From: Rhizocola hellebori
GTDB taxonomy: Bacteria; Actinomycetota; Actinomycetes; Mycobacteriales; Micromonosporaceae
DNA: 61,571 bases
Direction of reading: 5' to 3'
Assembly (NCBI RefSeq): GCF_016862955.1
Contig: NZ_BONY01000053.1
Coordinates: 1 to 61,571, forward strand
Below are positions 49,936 through 58,767 of the stretch, in pieces (the first letter of the stretch is position 1; each line of letters opens with the position of its first letter). The notes under the pieces were generated by a model, which was not told the origin of the DNA, did not search any database, and worked only from the letters and a program-made list of their open reading frames with translations. The translations under genes were made by a program, and so were the position numbers.

Positions 49936-52900
49936 GCCTGTTGCCCGCCATGACGGCCAGGGTGTTCGGATGCTCGGCACCCAGAACGCGGGTCACCCGG
50001 CTTAGCGCGTCGTCGCCGTAGAGCTGCGCCTCCGCCTCATCGCCCACCGCCCGCGCGCTGACGGCCAGATTGTGTTGCACGGCAATGGTATCCGGGTGGT
50101 CCTCGGTCAGCACCCGGCGCATCTGGCGGAAGGTCTCCGCGTCGAGCGTTCGGGCCAGCTCGTAGTTCCCTCTTTCGAACTCGTTGTTGGCCATGTTGAT
50201 CGTCGACAGCAGCGTGTAGGGGTGCAGCGGGCCGAGCAGGTTCTTGAGCCCTACCACCGCTTGCTCCGAAAGCGTTACCGCCTCCTCGATGCGGCCCAGC
50301 TTGAGCGCGAAGATGGCCAGGTTGTTGGCCGCGCCCAGGGTGAAGGGGTGGTTCTCGCCGAGCGCCTGCCGGTAGCGCCGGTAGACGTCGGTGCCGGTCT
50401 GATGGGCCTTTTCGTTGTCGCCCAGCGCGGAGTAGTCGGCGGCCAGGTTGCAGGCGCAGGCAAGGGTTTCGGGATGCCGGGCCCCCTGGAGCTCGGTGAG
50501 CGCGGCCAGGGTGCTGACGTTCAGCTCGAGGGCATCGCGGAACCGGCCCAGCTTTCGCAGCGCGATGGCCAGGTTCCTGGCCGTGCGCTGCGTCTCGGTG
50601 TAGCTCTCGCCGAAGATACGGCGGTACTCGATGAGCGTCTCCTCCAGCCGCCGCCGCGCACCTTCGTAGTCGCCGAGCTCGCGCAGGTCGCGCCCGAGGT
50701 TGTTGGCAGAGAACAGAATGTAGGAGTTTCCCTCGGGGAGCACCTGACGCCGCTTCTCCAGCGTCTCCTCGTCCAGCCGGCGGGCCGCCTCGAAGTCACC
50801 GACCAGGCGCAGCGAGACGGCAAGGTTGTTCGCCGCCATGAGCGTGCGCTCGTTCAGATCGCCAAGCTCCTGCGTGCACAGGTCGAGTGTTTCCTGCTGC
50901 AGCTCGCGTGCTTGCAGGTAGTTACCGAGCGCCCGCTGGTCGGCGGCCAGACTGCTCAGCGCGAGAATCGTGTGCGGGTGGCGCACCCCGAGCTGATCGC
51001 GCAGCCTGGTGTGCACCTGCTCATCGATCCTCAGCGCTTCTTCATAGCGCGCCTGGGCCCGCAGCGAGTTGGCAAGGTGGAAGCGCAGCTGCAGGGTCTG
51101 CACGTCGGCCACGCCGTCGGGCTCGGCCTCCCACTGCGCGACCGCTTCCTCGGCCAGCTCCGCCGATGCGGTGTAGTCACTGATCTTGTAGAGGAAGCGG
51201 GTGAGGTCGAGGATCAGCTGGCGCACATCGCGGTTGGTCGAGCCGAGCGCTCCCGATAGCGGCAGGTGCACCCGGATCTCGCGATAGGCCGGCCAGTTCC
51301 GGCTGTCGTCGGGCTCGCCCGGGTTGGCCGCCGCGAGCACCTCCTGCACGATGCGCTGGTTCTCGAATGCCTCATCCGGCGGCAGCGTGGCCCGGATCAC
51401 CGCCTGGACCAGCCGGTGCAGCTGGATGGTCGGCCCGGCCGAATCTATGCGGGCCAAGGCGAACCGGCCGATTTCGCGGATCATGTGACCGCGCAGGATC
51501 GGGTCGCGCAGCAACGGGTCGAAGTGGAGCAGCGCCTCGATGAACCGCTTGGACTTCTCCCCGATCACCAGGGACATCGGGATCGGCTCGGGTGAGAAGA
51601 AAGCGCAGATCTCCAAAAGCTTTGCCGCTGCGGGCGTTTCACGCTTGAGCCGCTGCAGGGAGACCGTCCAGGTCTTCGCGGCCGACTGGTGGTAGCCCAG
51701 CGGCAGGTGCTCTTCGAGGATCCGGGGCAGCTCGGTGTCGAGGAGGGTGAGGTATTGGCTCACCGCCATGCCGGTCGCCGCGAGCCAGGCGCCGGCCTGC
51801 TCGATGGCGAGCGGAAGGTCACCCAGATTGTCCGCGACGAGGTCCAAATCGGACTCAGGCGAGTTGGGCAGCTTCTTGCGCAGCAAGGCGATGCTCTCGT
51901 CGCGCTGGAACACGTCCAGGGGGAGCATGCTCGCCGCCGGCTGCTGCGCCCAAGCCTGGTCGCGCGAGGTGACCAGAACATGGCCGGATCCGGAGGGGAT
52001 GTAATTCTGGATCTCACTCGGATCGCCCGCGTTGTCGAAGACCAGCAGCCATCGGCCGTAAGGGTCACCGCTGCGCAGCGCTTCGAGCACCGCCGCGACG
52101 TTCTCCTCCACGCTTTCCCCGGCGGGCAGGGCGAGTCGCTCGGCCAGGCCAGCCAGACCCGAGCGGACAAGGCCCGGCTGCTCGGCCGAGATCCACCAGA
52201 TCACTTCGTAGTAGGGGGCGAAGCGGTAGGCATATTCGAGCGCGACCTGTGTCTTGCCGACGCCGCCCATTCCGGCCAGCGCCTGCACCACCACGGTCAG
52301 GTTGCCGGAGAGCTCTTCGCGCAACAACTCCAGCGCCGCCGAGCGGCCGGTGAAGATCGCGTTGCGCTGGGGCAGGTTGGAGATGGGCACCGGAGTCTTG
52401 GGGAACCGGGGCGCGCCCTCGATGATCTGCGCATCACCCGGCATGCTCGAGGACAGGTCCAAAGCGGTCAGCAGCATGTCGCGGGCGCGGTTCTCGGTGC
52501 TCGCATCGCCCAGCTCGACGATGCCGCGCTCGGGGAACTGGGCGGGCAGCCGCACATTGTCAAGCCGGACCGGGATCAGGAACGGCCCGCTCTCGCCCGG
52601 GTCGCGGTGCACGGCCAGCTCCCACATGGCCGTTCCGCGTTCTGTTCGCATGTATTCGTGGGAAAGGAGCATGAGCGCCCGGCTGGCCGTGCCCAGCCCG
52701 CGGGCGAACTCCTCGGTGTCCGCACGTTCCACTTCGACCATGGTGACCCGGTTGGCCGCGGGCACGACCGACCTGATCCATTCCGCCCAGACCCGATCCA
52801 CCGACGCATAGCCGATCAGGACATGCCCGGGCAGTGTCTGCTTTGGACGCTCGTATTCGGCCAGCAGCCGGCGGCGGGTCCGCTCATCCATCGGCTGCAG

Positions 52901-53854
52901 GGAGGTCACCGCGCCGTTGGTAATCACGTCAGCCAATCGCTCATAGGCCTTGAGCAGCGAATACTCCTGGTGCGGCCGGTCGCCGAAGGGTGCCAGGATC
53001 TCCTCATAGGCATAGAATTTTTTGTACGGGATCTCGATGTCGCCCCAGTAGTGGTTCAGAGCTTCGGGGCTCAGCCCACTCAGGAATCGATCGAACCGCA
53101 TGCGGGCAAAATCCCGGCCCGCCTCCAGCTTCAGCAGCTCGCCGTCTTCGACTCGCATCGGTACCGGCAAAATCCTGATCTTTTCATTGGTGCGCTGCGC
53201 CTCGATCGACTGGGCCACCACCGCGGCGCCCTCGATGCTCTGGGTGCTGAACGTGAAGCAGTCCACCACGATGTCGGGCAATGTCACCGTGCAGATCCCG
53301 GCGATGTCGGAAAGCCCGGTGCGGCTGTCGATGAGCACGTAGTCGTAGCGGTTGCGCAAATCGTCGCGCAGCGCGCTGAGGAATGCGCCACCGCCGAGCC
53401 GGGTGTAAAAGTTGCCCCAGTCGAAGGTGTTCACCGCGTCGCCGTAGCCGGGACCCTGCTGTCCGGCGGGCAGGAAGTCGAGCCCGCCCGGCGCTGGAAA
53501 ATCATAGGTCAGCGAGAAGGCGTGCCGCGACACGCGCGCATAGTCGGTAAACCAATTCGGGTTTCTGTCGTCGGAATGCCGTTCCAGCGTGGCGTCGGCA
53601 TAGTCACGAACCAAATCGATCACACCGGTGGACGAACGCAACTGCTTGTCGACGAGGAACGGATGCAGGTAGCGCTGAAGCCCGGGCGACTCCAGGTCCC
53701 AGTCCACCGCCAGCACCCTTTTGCCGTTGCTGGCAAGGATCCAGGCGACGTTGGCCAGAGCCATCGTGCGCCCGGTGCCACCCTTGTAGGAGTAGAAGGT
53801 CACGATCCGGCCGCCGCTGCGCTGACCCGCTGACGCGCCTCTCGTCGGTTCCAT
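49904..53854 (-). CDS. fxsT: FxsT-like ParA/TIR/NB-ARC/TPR protein
   Basis: 1316 aa, four modules. Residues 15-310 are ParA/MinD-like with deviant Walker A FYSYKGGTGRTMALANVAW (KGGTGRT at 24-30), VDWDLESPG and YVLIDSRTG. Residues 343-470 are TIR-like (VLIGYASVDRVWAEWIRSV, SRALMLLSHEYMRTERGTAM). Residues ~495-850 are an NB-ARC switch ATPase with P-loop GMGGVGKT at 528-535 and LVTSRDQAW, LGDLPLAIEQAGAWL. From ~920 come many kinesin-light-chain-type TPRs (LGVRHPHTILALSSLAADQR, ENHPFTLGAANNLAIF). This is the architecture of FxSxx-COOH system TPR proteins and of STAND sensors. Start ATG 53854 has AGGA 8 nt upstream. Confidence 0.88.
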   Translation of the reverse strand: MEPTRGASAGQRSGGRIVTFYSYKGGTGRTMALANVAWILASNGKRVLAVDWDLESPGLQRYLHPFLVDKQLRSSTGVIDLVRDYADATLERHSDDRNPNWFTDYARVSRHAFSLTYDFPAPGGLDFLPAGQQGPGYGDAVNTFDWGNFYTRLGGGAFLSALRDDLRNRYDYVLIDSRTGLSDIAGICTVTLPDIVVDCFTFSTQSIEGAAVVAQSIEAQRTNEKIRILPVPMRVEDGELLKLEAGRDFARMRFDRFLSGLSPEALNHYWGDIEIPYKKFYAYEEILAPFGDRPHQEYSLLKAYERLADVITNGAVTSLQPMDERTRRRLLAEYERPKQTLPGHVLIGYASVDRVWAEWIRSVVPAANRVTMVEVERADTEEFARGLGTASRALMLLSHEYMRTERGTAMWELAVHRDPGESGPFLIPVRLDNVRLPAQFPERGIVELGDASTENRARDMLLTALDLSSSMPGDAQIIEGAPRFPKTPVPISNLPQRNAIFTGRSAALELLREELSGNLTVVVQALAGMGGVGKTQVALEYAYRFAPYYEVIWWISAEQPGLVRSGLAGLAERLALPAGESVEENVAAVLEALRSGDPYGRWLLVFDNAGDPSEIQNYIPSGSGHVLVTSRDQAWAQQPAASMLPLDVFQRDESIALLRKKLPNSPESDLDLVADNLGDLPLAIEQAGAWLAATGMAVSQYLTLLDTELPRILEEHLPLGYHQSAAKTWTVSLQRLKRETPAAAKLLEICAFFSPEPIPMSLVIGEKSKRFIEALLHFDPLLRDPILRGHMIREIGRFALARIDSAGPTIQLHRLVQAVIRATLPPDEAFENQRIVQEVLAAANPGEPDDSRNWPAYREIRVHLPLSGALGSTNRDVRQLILDLTRFLYKISDYTASAELAEEAVAQWEAEPDGVADVQTLQLRFHLANSLRAQARYEEALRIDEQVHTRLRDQLGVRHPHTILALSSLAADQRALGNYLQARELQQETLDLCTQELGDLNERTLMAANNLAVSLRLVGDFEAARRLDEETLEKRRQVLPEGNSYILFSANNLGRDLRELGDYEGARRRLEETLIEYRRIFGESYTETQRTARNLAIALRKLGRFRDALELNVSTLAALTELQGARHPETLACACNLAADYSALGDNEKAHQTGTDVYRRYRQALGENHPFTLGAANNLAIFALKLGRIEEAVTLSEQAVVGLKNLLGPLHPYTLLSTINMANNEFERGNYELARTLDAETFRQMRRVLTEDHPDTIAVQHNLAVSARAVGDEAEAQLYGDDALSRVTRVLGAEHPNTLAVMAGNRLNCDFDPPSP

Positions 53855-53891
53855 CGCGTGGGTCCTTTCGATTGGAAGTCTTTCGGGGCGG

Positions 53892-55211
53892 TTAGCCCAT
53901 GTGGTCGGGTCCTGACTCGGGCAGGTCGAGCATCGGCTGCAGACCGGTAGTGTCCGGAACGTCATTTCGAGGGGTACCCAAAACATACATTCTGTTTTGC
54001 GCCACCTTGAGTGCCACCCGCAGGTCGGCCTCAAATGCATCCAAGCTCAACACGCTCGTGCGAAACATGCGATCGTCGCCGTGGGCGTAACGGTTGACGA
54101 AGACCTTGCGCAACTCATTGGACAGTCGCTGCCAATGCCGCCGCGTCTCCTCGTCGTCGCTGCTGCTGGGCACCATCACGGCCGGGGTGGGGGCTTCGTG
54201 CTCCTCGGCGGCCATGGAGTCGCACTCCACCAGCGCCCGGCGATGATCGGTGAGCATGGTGGCCCAGGCGTCGACCAGAAACACCACAAGCTGATTGTTT
54301 TGCTTCGCCAGCTCGATGCGCTGATCAAGATCGTCGATGCTCGCGATGCCGCACTCAAAGCTCTGCTCGCTGGCAACCGTGCGCGCCGATTCCGCGATCG
54401 CCTTGTAGAGCGCGGAGTCGGCCGGAGGCGGGTCGGTCTTGGGCCTGTACGGTGCCCACTCCGGGCGGGTCTCGCCATAGAAGGTGAGGTCCTCACGAAT
54501 CTTCGACTGGGAAACCTCTTGCTTGCTTGGCGCCGCCACGACGAAGTGCACGTAGCGCGAAGTCGCCGGGATCGCATCGGCGCCCGCGCGGACGGCAGTG
54601 GCGACATCGGGATCGGCGAACGCGCTGGGAATGCTGTGGAACTCCATCTGCCCGGTCGGCTTGGGCAGCTCGTGAGTCTGCGACTGATCGACGATATGTT
54701 GCGCAAGCAGTGAAATCGCCTGAATGTAGGCGTCGCGCAACTGTCGCAACCGGATCAGCTGGCGCAGACCATCCTGCTGGTAAGCCGGATCGAGCCTGCT
54801 GTTGTCGTATTGCCGACTTCTGGCCCGATCGGGCATCACCCTGGTCGGCAACCACAGCAGCGGGATCAACACCGGAACGTTGGGCGAACCACGCTCCTGC
54901 TCATAGCGTTTGAGCCGCTCCTCGAAGACCCACCACTCCTTTCCGCAGGCCTCACTGCGAAAGTAGCGGGGGGTGCAGAGCGCGATGAAAGTGTGGCATT
55001 CACTCAGCGCGGTGACCAGTTTGCGTGGCCAGCTCGAGCCCCACTCAATGCTGCGCCTGTCAAGGAAACCAACCTCAGAGCCCGGGGGCAGCCCTGCCCG
55101 ATCACACACCTCTTTGGACAGATCCTTGAAGAGCTGTTCGACATCTTCCCCCGCCATATCCCGGGCATAGCTGAGGAAGAAGTAGTAAGTGTTGCTATTT
55201 GGCACCGCCAC
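53892..55211 (-). CDS. fxsC: TIR-like protein FxsC
   Basis: About 439 aa. N-terminal TIR domain: NTYYFFLSYARDMAGEDVEQ, FLDRRSIEWGSSWPRKLVTA, HTFIALCTPRYFRSEACGKE with the SxxCxxE arrangement whose Glu is the NADase residue in catalytic TIRs. The C-terminal ~250 aa (YVHFVVAAPSKQEVSQ, NNQLVVFLVDAWATM, RHWQRLSNELRKVFVNRY) is the family-specific FxsC region. Starts TTG 55223, GTG 55211 and GTG 55205 are all possible; GGGGG before 55211 tips the choice. It is 37 bp upstream of fxsT on the same strand. Confidence 0.85.
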   Translation of the reverse strand: MAVPNSNTYYFFLSYARDMAGEDVEQLFKDLSKEVCDRAGLPPGSEVGFLDRRSIEWGSSWPRKLVTALSECHTFIALCTPRYFRSEACGKEWWVFEERLKRYEQERGSPNVPVLIPLLWLPTRVMPDRARSRQYDNSRLDPAYQQDGLRQLIRLRQLRDAYIQAISLLAQHIVDQSQTHELPKPTGQMEFHSIPSAFADPDVATAVRAGADAIPATSRYVHFVVAAPSKQEVSQSKIREDLTFYGETRPEWAPYRPKTDPPPADSALYKAIAESARTVASEQSFECGIASIDDLDQRIELAKQNNQLVVFLVDAWATMLTDHRRALVECDSMAAEEHEAPTPAVMVPSSSDDEETRRHWQRLSNELRKVFVNRYAHGDDRMFRTSVLSLDAFEADLRVALKVAQNRMYVLGTPRNDVPDTTGLQPMLDLPESGPDHMG

Positions 55212-55303
55212 ACCAGCCCCCAATGCCGGCCCGAAGCGTCATAGTATCCATTGGCCGCCACCTCGCGATAGAGGCGAATGTGTCCCAATGGGCAGGTCGT
55301 GCT
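55212..55303 (-). promoter_or_regulatory. Putative fxsC-fxsT promoter region
   Basis: The 80-90 bp between the RyR gene and fxsC contains, on the minus strand, GATACTATG with a TACTAT -10 roughly 30 nt upstream of the fxsC start. No clear -35 is seen. Confidence 0.35.
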
Positions 55304-57031
55304 TCAAAGTCGCACGATCCGGAAGCCCGCCGCCGCCAGGATTCCGGGCATGGATCGAATCGCGCGATAGTTGGGCTGGCGAAGCTGATCGGGCATTTCC
55401 GCCCAGGGCACCATTCCCGGATGAAGCCGGCGCTCCTCCTCCGGCTCCGGCCCGTGCCGCCAGCCCTGCAGAGTTCGGCTGGCCAGCCAGCGCTCGTGCT
55501 CGTCCTGTGCCAGCAGCTCGATCTCCGGCTCGGTGAGCTGATGCTCCGGAGTGGTGCCAACCCTGGGCGCGAGCACACATCCGATCAGGCGCAGTTTGCG
55601 GCCGAAGTCCTCGGCCTGGGCCCGGTTCGCGCAGCGAAGGGACTCGGGGAGCAACTCCCACGGCCGCAACGAGGCTCGGTCCTCACGGTCCGAGTTGGAC
55701 AGCTCCGCGCGCAGATAGGTGTCGTGCACCACCCGTGCCAGTCTTTCCACCAGATCCTGCTGAATCAGGTCTGGGTCGGCCGCCTCCTGCACCACGCCGA
55801 AGATGCGCAGCCGGCTGGTCAGCTGATCGAACTGCGCGCCAAGACTGTCCTCGAACACGTCGTGCAGCCCGGCCAGCCTGTCCAGCCGCACCGCGATTTC
55901 GCGAGGCAGGTTGGGGGGAAGCCACTCCGCGATCAGCGCCGACTTCAGCGCCTTTTCTCCGTCGTCGTCACAGATAAATATGCGATCGGGTGGTTCCGTC
56001 GGCCAGCCTCTGGTCAGCAGCGAAGAGAGATCGTCGTTGTGAACTTCAAAATCGGCAACATCGGCCAGGAATGGGTACCGGCTGGAGAGCTGCTCAAGCA
56101 CGGCGCTGGCCAACGGATCGACGAGCATCAGCGACAGCCGCGGCAGTGGGAACATGGCGCGGCCGGTCCAGTAACGGGCCAGCTCGATCACGAGCGCGCG
56201 GCCGAAGGTGGTCAGCCCGGCCACCAGCACCCGCGGCGGCGTGGGCGAGATCAGATCACCGAGCGGGCGGTCGAGGCACAGCTTGCGCGCCGCGACATGG
56301 TCGGCGTGGAAGAAATCAAGGCGTGACCCCCGCGTCTGGGCCGGGCCGAGATATCGGGCCTGCAACGTCAAGCACAGGTCGGAATCGGAGATCTGGGCGT
56401 AGACCCGCAGCGGCACCCGGGACGGGTTGCGTCGCCTTCCAGCGGCCAGCGCGATGGCCGTGTTGGTGGCGCTGTCGTGGGTGCACGCGTAGAGAGAGGA
56501 AGCGCGGCGCACCCCCGCGGCCCGCAACACCAGCGGGTCGCTGGGGTCACCGGTCACCCACAGCGTCCGGCGGCGGCCGGTCAGGAACGGCTCGGCCTGC
56601 TGGACCAGAACCACGCGCTCCCCGGCGGCCCGAAGCCGGCGGGCGATCGTCGCCGCGAAGACGGTCTGTCCACAAACGATGGCGTGCGATCGCGCCCGGC
56701 GGGTACGCAGCCTGCGCACCTCGGTGGAAAAGATGAGCCGGCTCGCCTCGACCAGGGCATAGATGGTCACCATCGGCGCGGCGAAGCGCGCGAACTCCAT
56801 CGCCGGTGACAGCGAACTGCCGTCGGGGACCTGCGGCGTCTCCAAGACAAACAGCTGCAGGTCGGCGTAAAGAATGTTCCAGCGCTGTTGACCGAACGGA
56901 TCGTGCGGCGCGACCAGCTGGGCTATCCCCCAATAACCACAGATCAGCGCGGCGAGGCCAAACGCGGCGAAGAGAAGGCGTAACAGATTGATCCGTCGAG
57001 GCTGGCCAGGCCCGGAGGGAGAGTAACTCAA
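55304..57031 (-). CDS. Membrane TrkA-N (RCK) protein with C-terminal RyR domain
   Basis: 575 aa. Two membrane helices (LLRLLFAAFGLAALICGYWG and FARFAAPMVTIYALVEASRL) enclose a loop without a TVGYG filter, so it is not an ordinary K+ channel. Two Rossmann TrkA-N units follow: HAIVCGQTVFAATIARRLRA and RVLVAGLTTFGRALVIELAR. The last ~100 aa is an RyR domain (LLAQDEHERWLASRTLQGWR, RLHPGMVPWAEMPDQLRQPN, YRAIRSMPGILAAAGFRI). TTG start with GGAGG 6 nt upstream and an in-frame TAG just before it, so no earlier start is possible. Likely ligand-gated membrane sensor or effector of the neighbouring system. Confidence 0.8.
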   Translation of the reverse strand: MSYSPSGPGQPRRINLLRLLFAAFGLAALICGYWGIAQLVAPHDPFGQQRWNILYADLQLFVLETPQVPDGSSLSPAMEFARFAAPMVTIYALVEASRLIFSTEVRRLRTRRARSHAIVCGQTVFAATIARRLRAAGERVVLVQQAEPFLTGRRRTLWVTGDPSDPLVLRAAGVRRASSLYACTHDSATNTAIALAAGRRRNPSRVPLRVYAQISDSDLCLTLQARYLGPAQTRGSRLDFFHADHVAARKLCLDRPLGDLISPTPPRVLVAGLTTFGRALVIELARYWTGRAMFPLPRLSLMLVDPLASAVLEQLSSRYPFLADVADFEVHNDDLSSLLTRGWPTEPPDRIFICDDDGEKALKSALIAEWLPPNLPREIAVRLDRLAGLHDVFEDSLGAQFDQLTSRLRIFGVVQEAADPDLIQQDLVERLARVVHDTYLRAELSNSDREDRASLRPWELLPESLRCANRAQAEDFGRKLRLIGCVLAPRVGTTPEHQLTEPEIELLAQDEHERWLASRTLQGWRHGPEPEEERRLHPGMVPWAEMPDQLRQPNYRAIRSMPGILAAAGFRIVRL

Positions 57032-57091
57032 CTTCTACCTCCACCACCGACGATCGAGAGATCTATAATGCTCTACCGATCCGGAGGCTGG

Positions 57092-58723
57092 CTACCCCTT
57101 GGCGGGTTTGCCGAGGATGAGGTCGGCGGCCTTCTCGCCGATCATGATCGATGGGGCGTTGGTGTTGCCACCGGTGACCGAGGGCATGATCGACGCGTCG
57201 GCGACCCGAAGTCCTTCCACGCCAAGCACTTTCAGCTGCGGGTCGACCACCGCGCGGGTATCGGCGCCCATTCGGCAGGTGCCGACCGGGTGATAGACGG
57301 TGTGGACGAAATTGGGCAGCGCCCGGCGCAGACCGGCATCGGTGAAGGTCTCCGGCCCAGGCCCGATTTCGCCTTTATTGTCACCGGTTCCGGCCATGAT
57401 CTCGCGAATCATGGCAGCCCCCTCGATCAGCACCTCGGTGTCCTGCGGTTCACGGAGATAGGCCGGGTCGAACAGGGGCGCGTCAAGGGGATCGCTGCTG
57501 CGCAAGCGCAAAGTGCCGCGGCTCTTCGGATAGATGAGCGTCGGGAACACGGAGAGGCCGGGCCGGGAGGTGGGCGGCGTGACACGTTTGCTCGAGTCGT
57601 CCTGGTTCGGCATCGGGTACACCCAATAAAGGCTCATCAATTGAAGATTGGGGATGCCGTCCGCGTGCGAGGTGCTCACGAAGCCCGTCGTTTCAAAGGA
57701 CGAATGTCCAGCCCAGGTGCTTCCGTCCTTACGCCGCCGCTCGCGGGCGAGGCCGCGCAGGAAGTAGATCGGCTTTGGACGGTGCAGCGCCGACTCCATC
57801 CGGTAAGACATCGGCAGGAAGAGATGGTCGTGAAGGTTGTCCCCCACCGGCAGGTCGGCCACGGTCTTGATGCCGTGCTCGGCGAGGTGGGCGGCGTGAC
57901 CTATACCCGACAGCATCAGCAACTGCGGTGAGCCGATCACGCCCGCGGAGAGGATCACCTCACGGCTGGCCCTGATGATGTCGCGATTGCCCTTCTGATC
58001 GACGGTCTCTATACCCACCGCGCGGGTACCTTCAATGACCACCCGGAGCACCTGAGTATTGACGACGACGGCGAGGTTGGGCAGCGGATTGTCGTGCACA
58101 TAGCCCTGTGCCGAGGAGTAGCGCAGGCCCTTCGCGGCGGACTGCTGGATCGGGCCGATGCCCTCCTGCTCGACGCCGTTGTAGTCGTCGTTGAGCGCTA
58201 TCCCCGCCTTGGCCTTGCACGCGTCCAGGAAGGAATGGCTCGCCGGGGTCAGGTCCCGCTTGACCGTCACCTTGATCGGCCCACCCTGGCCACGCACCTC
58301 GCTGGCGCCACCCTCGAAGTCTTCGAGTCGCTTGAAATATGGCAGGACGCTGTCGTAGTCCCAGCCCGTGCAGCCTTCGGCCGCCCAGTCATCGAAGTTG
58401 CGCCGGTTGCCGCGGACAAAGATCATGCCGTTGACCGAGCTGGATCCGCCGAGCACCCGGCCCCGAAACTGGGGAATCTCCCGATTGAGCACGCTGCTCT
58501 GCGGGACCGATTTGTAGCCCCAGTCGAAGAGCTTCTTCAGCTGGGGGGTCGAATGCATGACGTTGATCGATCCGGGCGTCTGGAAGAGCATCTTCGCCAG
58601 CCCCTTGTCGTCGGGCCTTCCGGCCTCGACGAGCACCACGTTGACACCCTGTTCCGCGAGCCGTCTCGCCACCGCACAGCCAGCGCTGCCAGCTCCAACG
58701 ACCACATAATCGGCCTGCGTCAT
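57092..58723 (-). CDS. GMC-family oxidoreductase (choline dehydrogenase-like)
   Basis: 543-aa FAD alcohol oxidoreductase. N-terminal DYVVVGAGSAGCAVARRLAE, GMC signature GRVLGGSSSVNGMIFVRGNR, second signature GVIGSPQLLMLSGIG and C-terminal active-site HPVGTCRMG plus LRVADASIMPSVTGGNTNAP. Substrate alcohol unknown. ATG 58723 has TATATT 7 nt upstream (leaderless), next to a TTCTAGAA palindrome. It follows the acyl-CoA dehydrogenase gene on the same strand. Confidence 0.88.
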   Translation of the reverse strand: MTQADYVVVGAGSAGCAVARRLAEQGVNVVLVEAGRPDDKGLAKMLFQTPGSINVMHSTPQLKKLFDWGYKSVPQSSVLNREIPQFRGRVLGGSSSVNGMIFVRGNRRNFDDWAAEGCTGWDYDSVLPYFKRLEDFEGGASEVRGQGGPIKVTVKRDLTPASHSFLDACKAKAGIALNDDYNGVEQEGIGPIQQSAAKGLRYSSAQGYVHDNPLPNLAVVVNTQVLRVVIEGTRAVGIETVDQKGNRDIIRASREVILSAGVIGSPQLLMLSGIGHAAHLAEHGIKTVADLPVGDNLHDHLFLPMSYRMESALHRPKPIYFLRGLARERRRKDGSTWAGHSSFETTGFVSTSHADGIPNLQLMSLYWVYPMPNQDDSSKRVTPPTSRPGLSVFPTLIYPKSRGTLRLRSSDPLDAPLFDPAYLREPQDTEVLIEGAAMIREIMAGTGDNKGEIGPGPETFTDAGLRRALPNFVHTVYHPVGTCRMGADTRAVVDPQLKVLGVEGLRVADASIMPSVTGGNTNAPSIMIGEKAADLILGKPAKG

Positions 58724-58767
58724 GGCGAAAAATATAACGTGTTCTAGAAATTTGGGATAGCCCCGAG

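Noticed and set aside
55304-57031. Potassium channel
   Set aside because: TrkA-N domains and two TM helices suggest one, but the inter-helix loop has no TVGYG-like selectivity filter.
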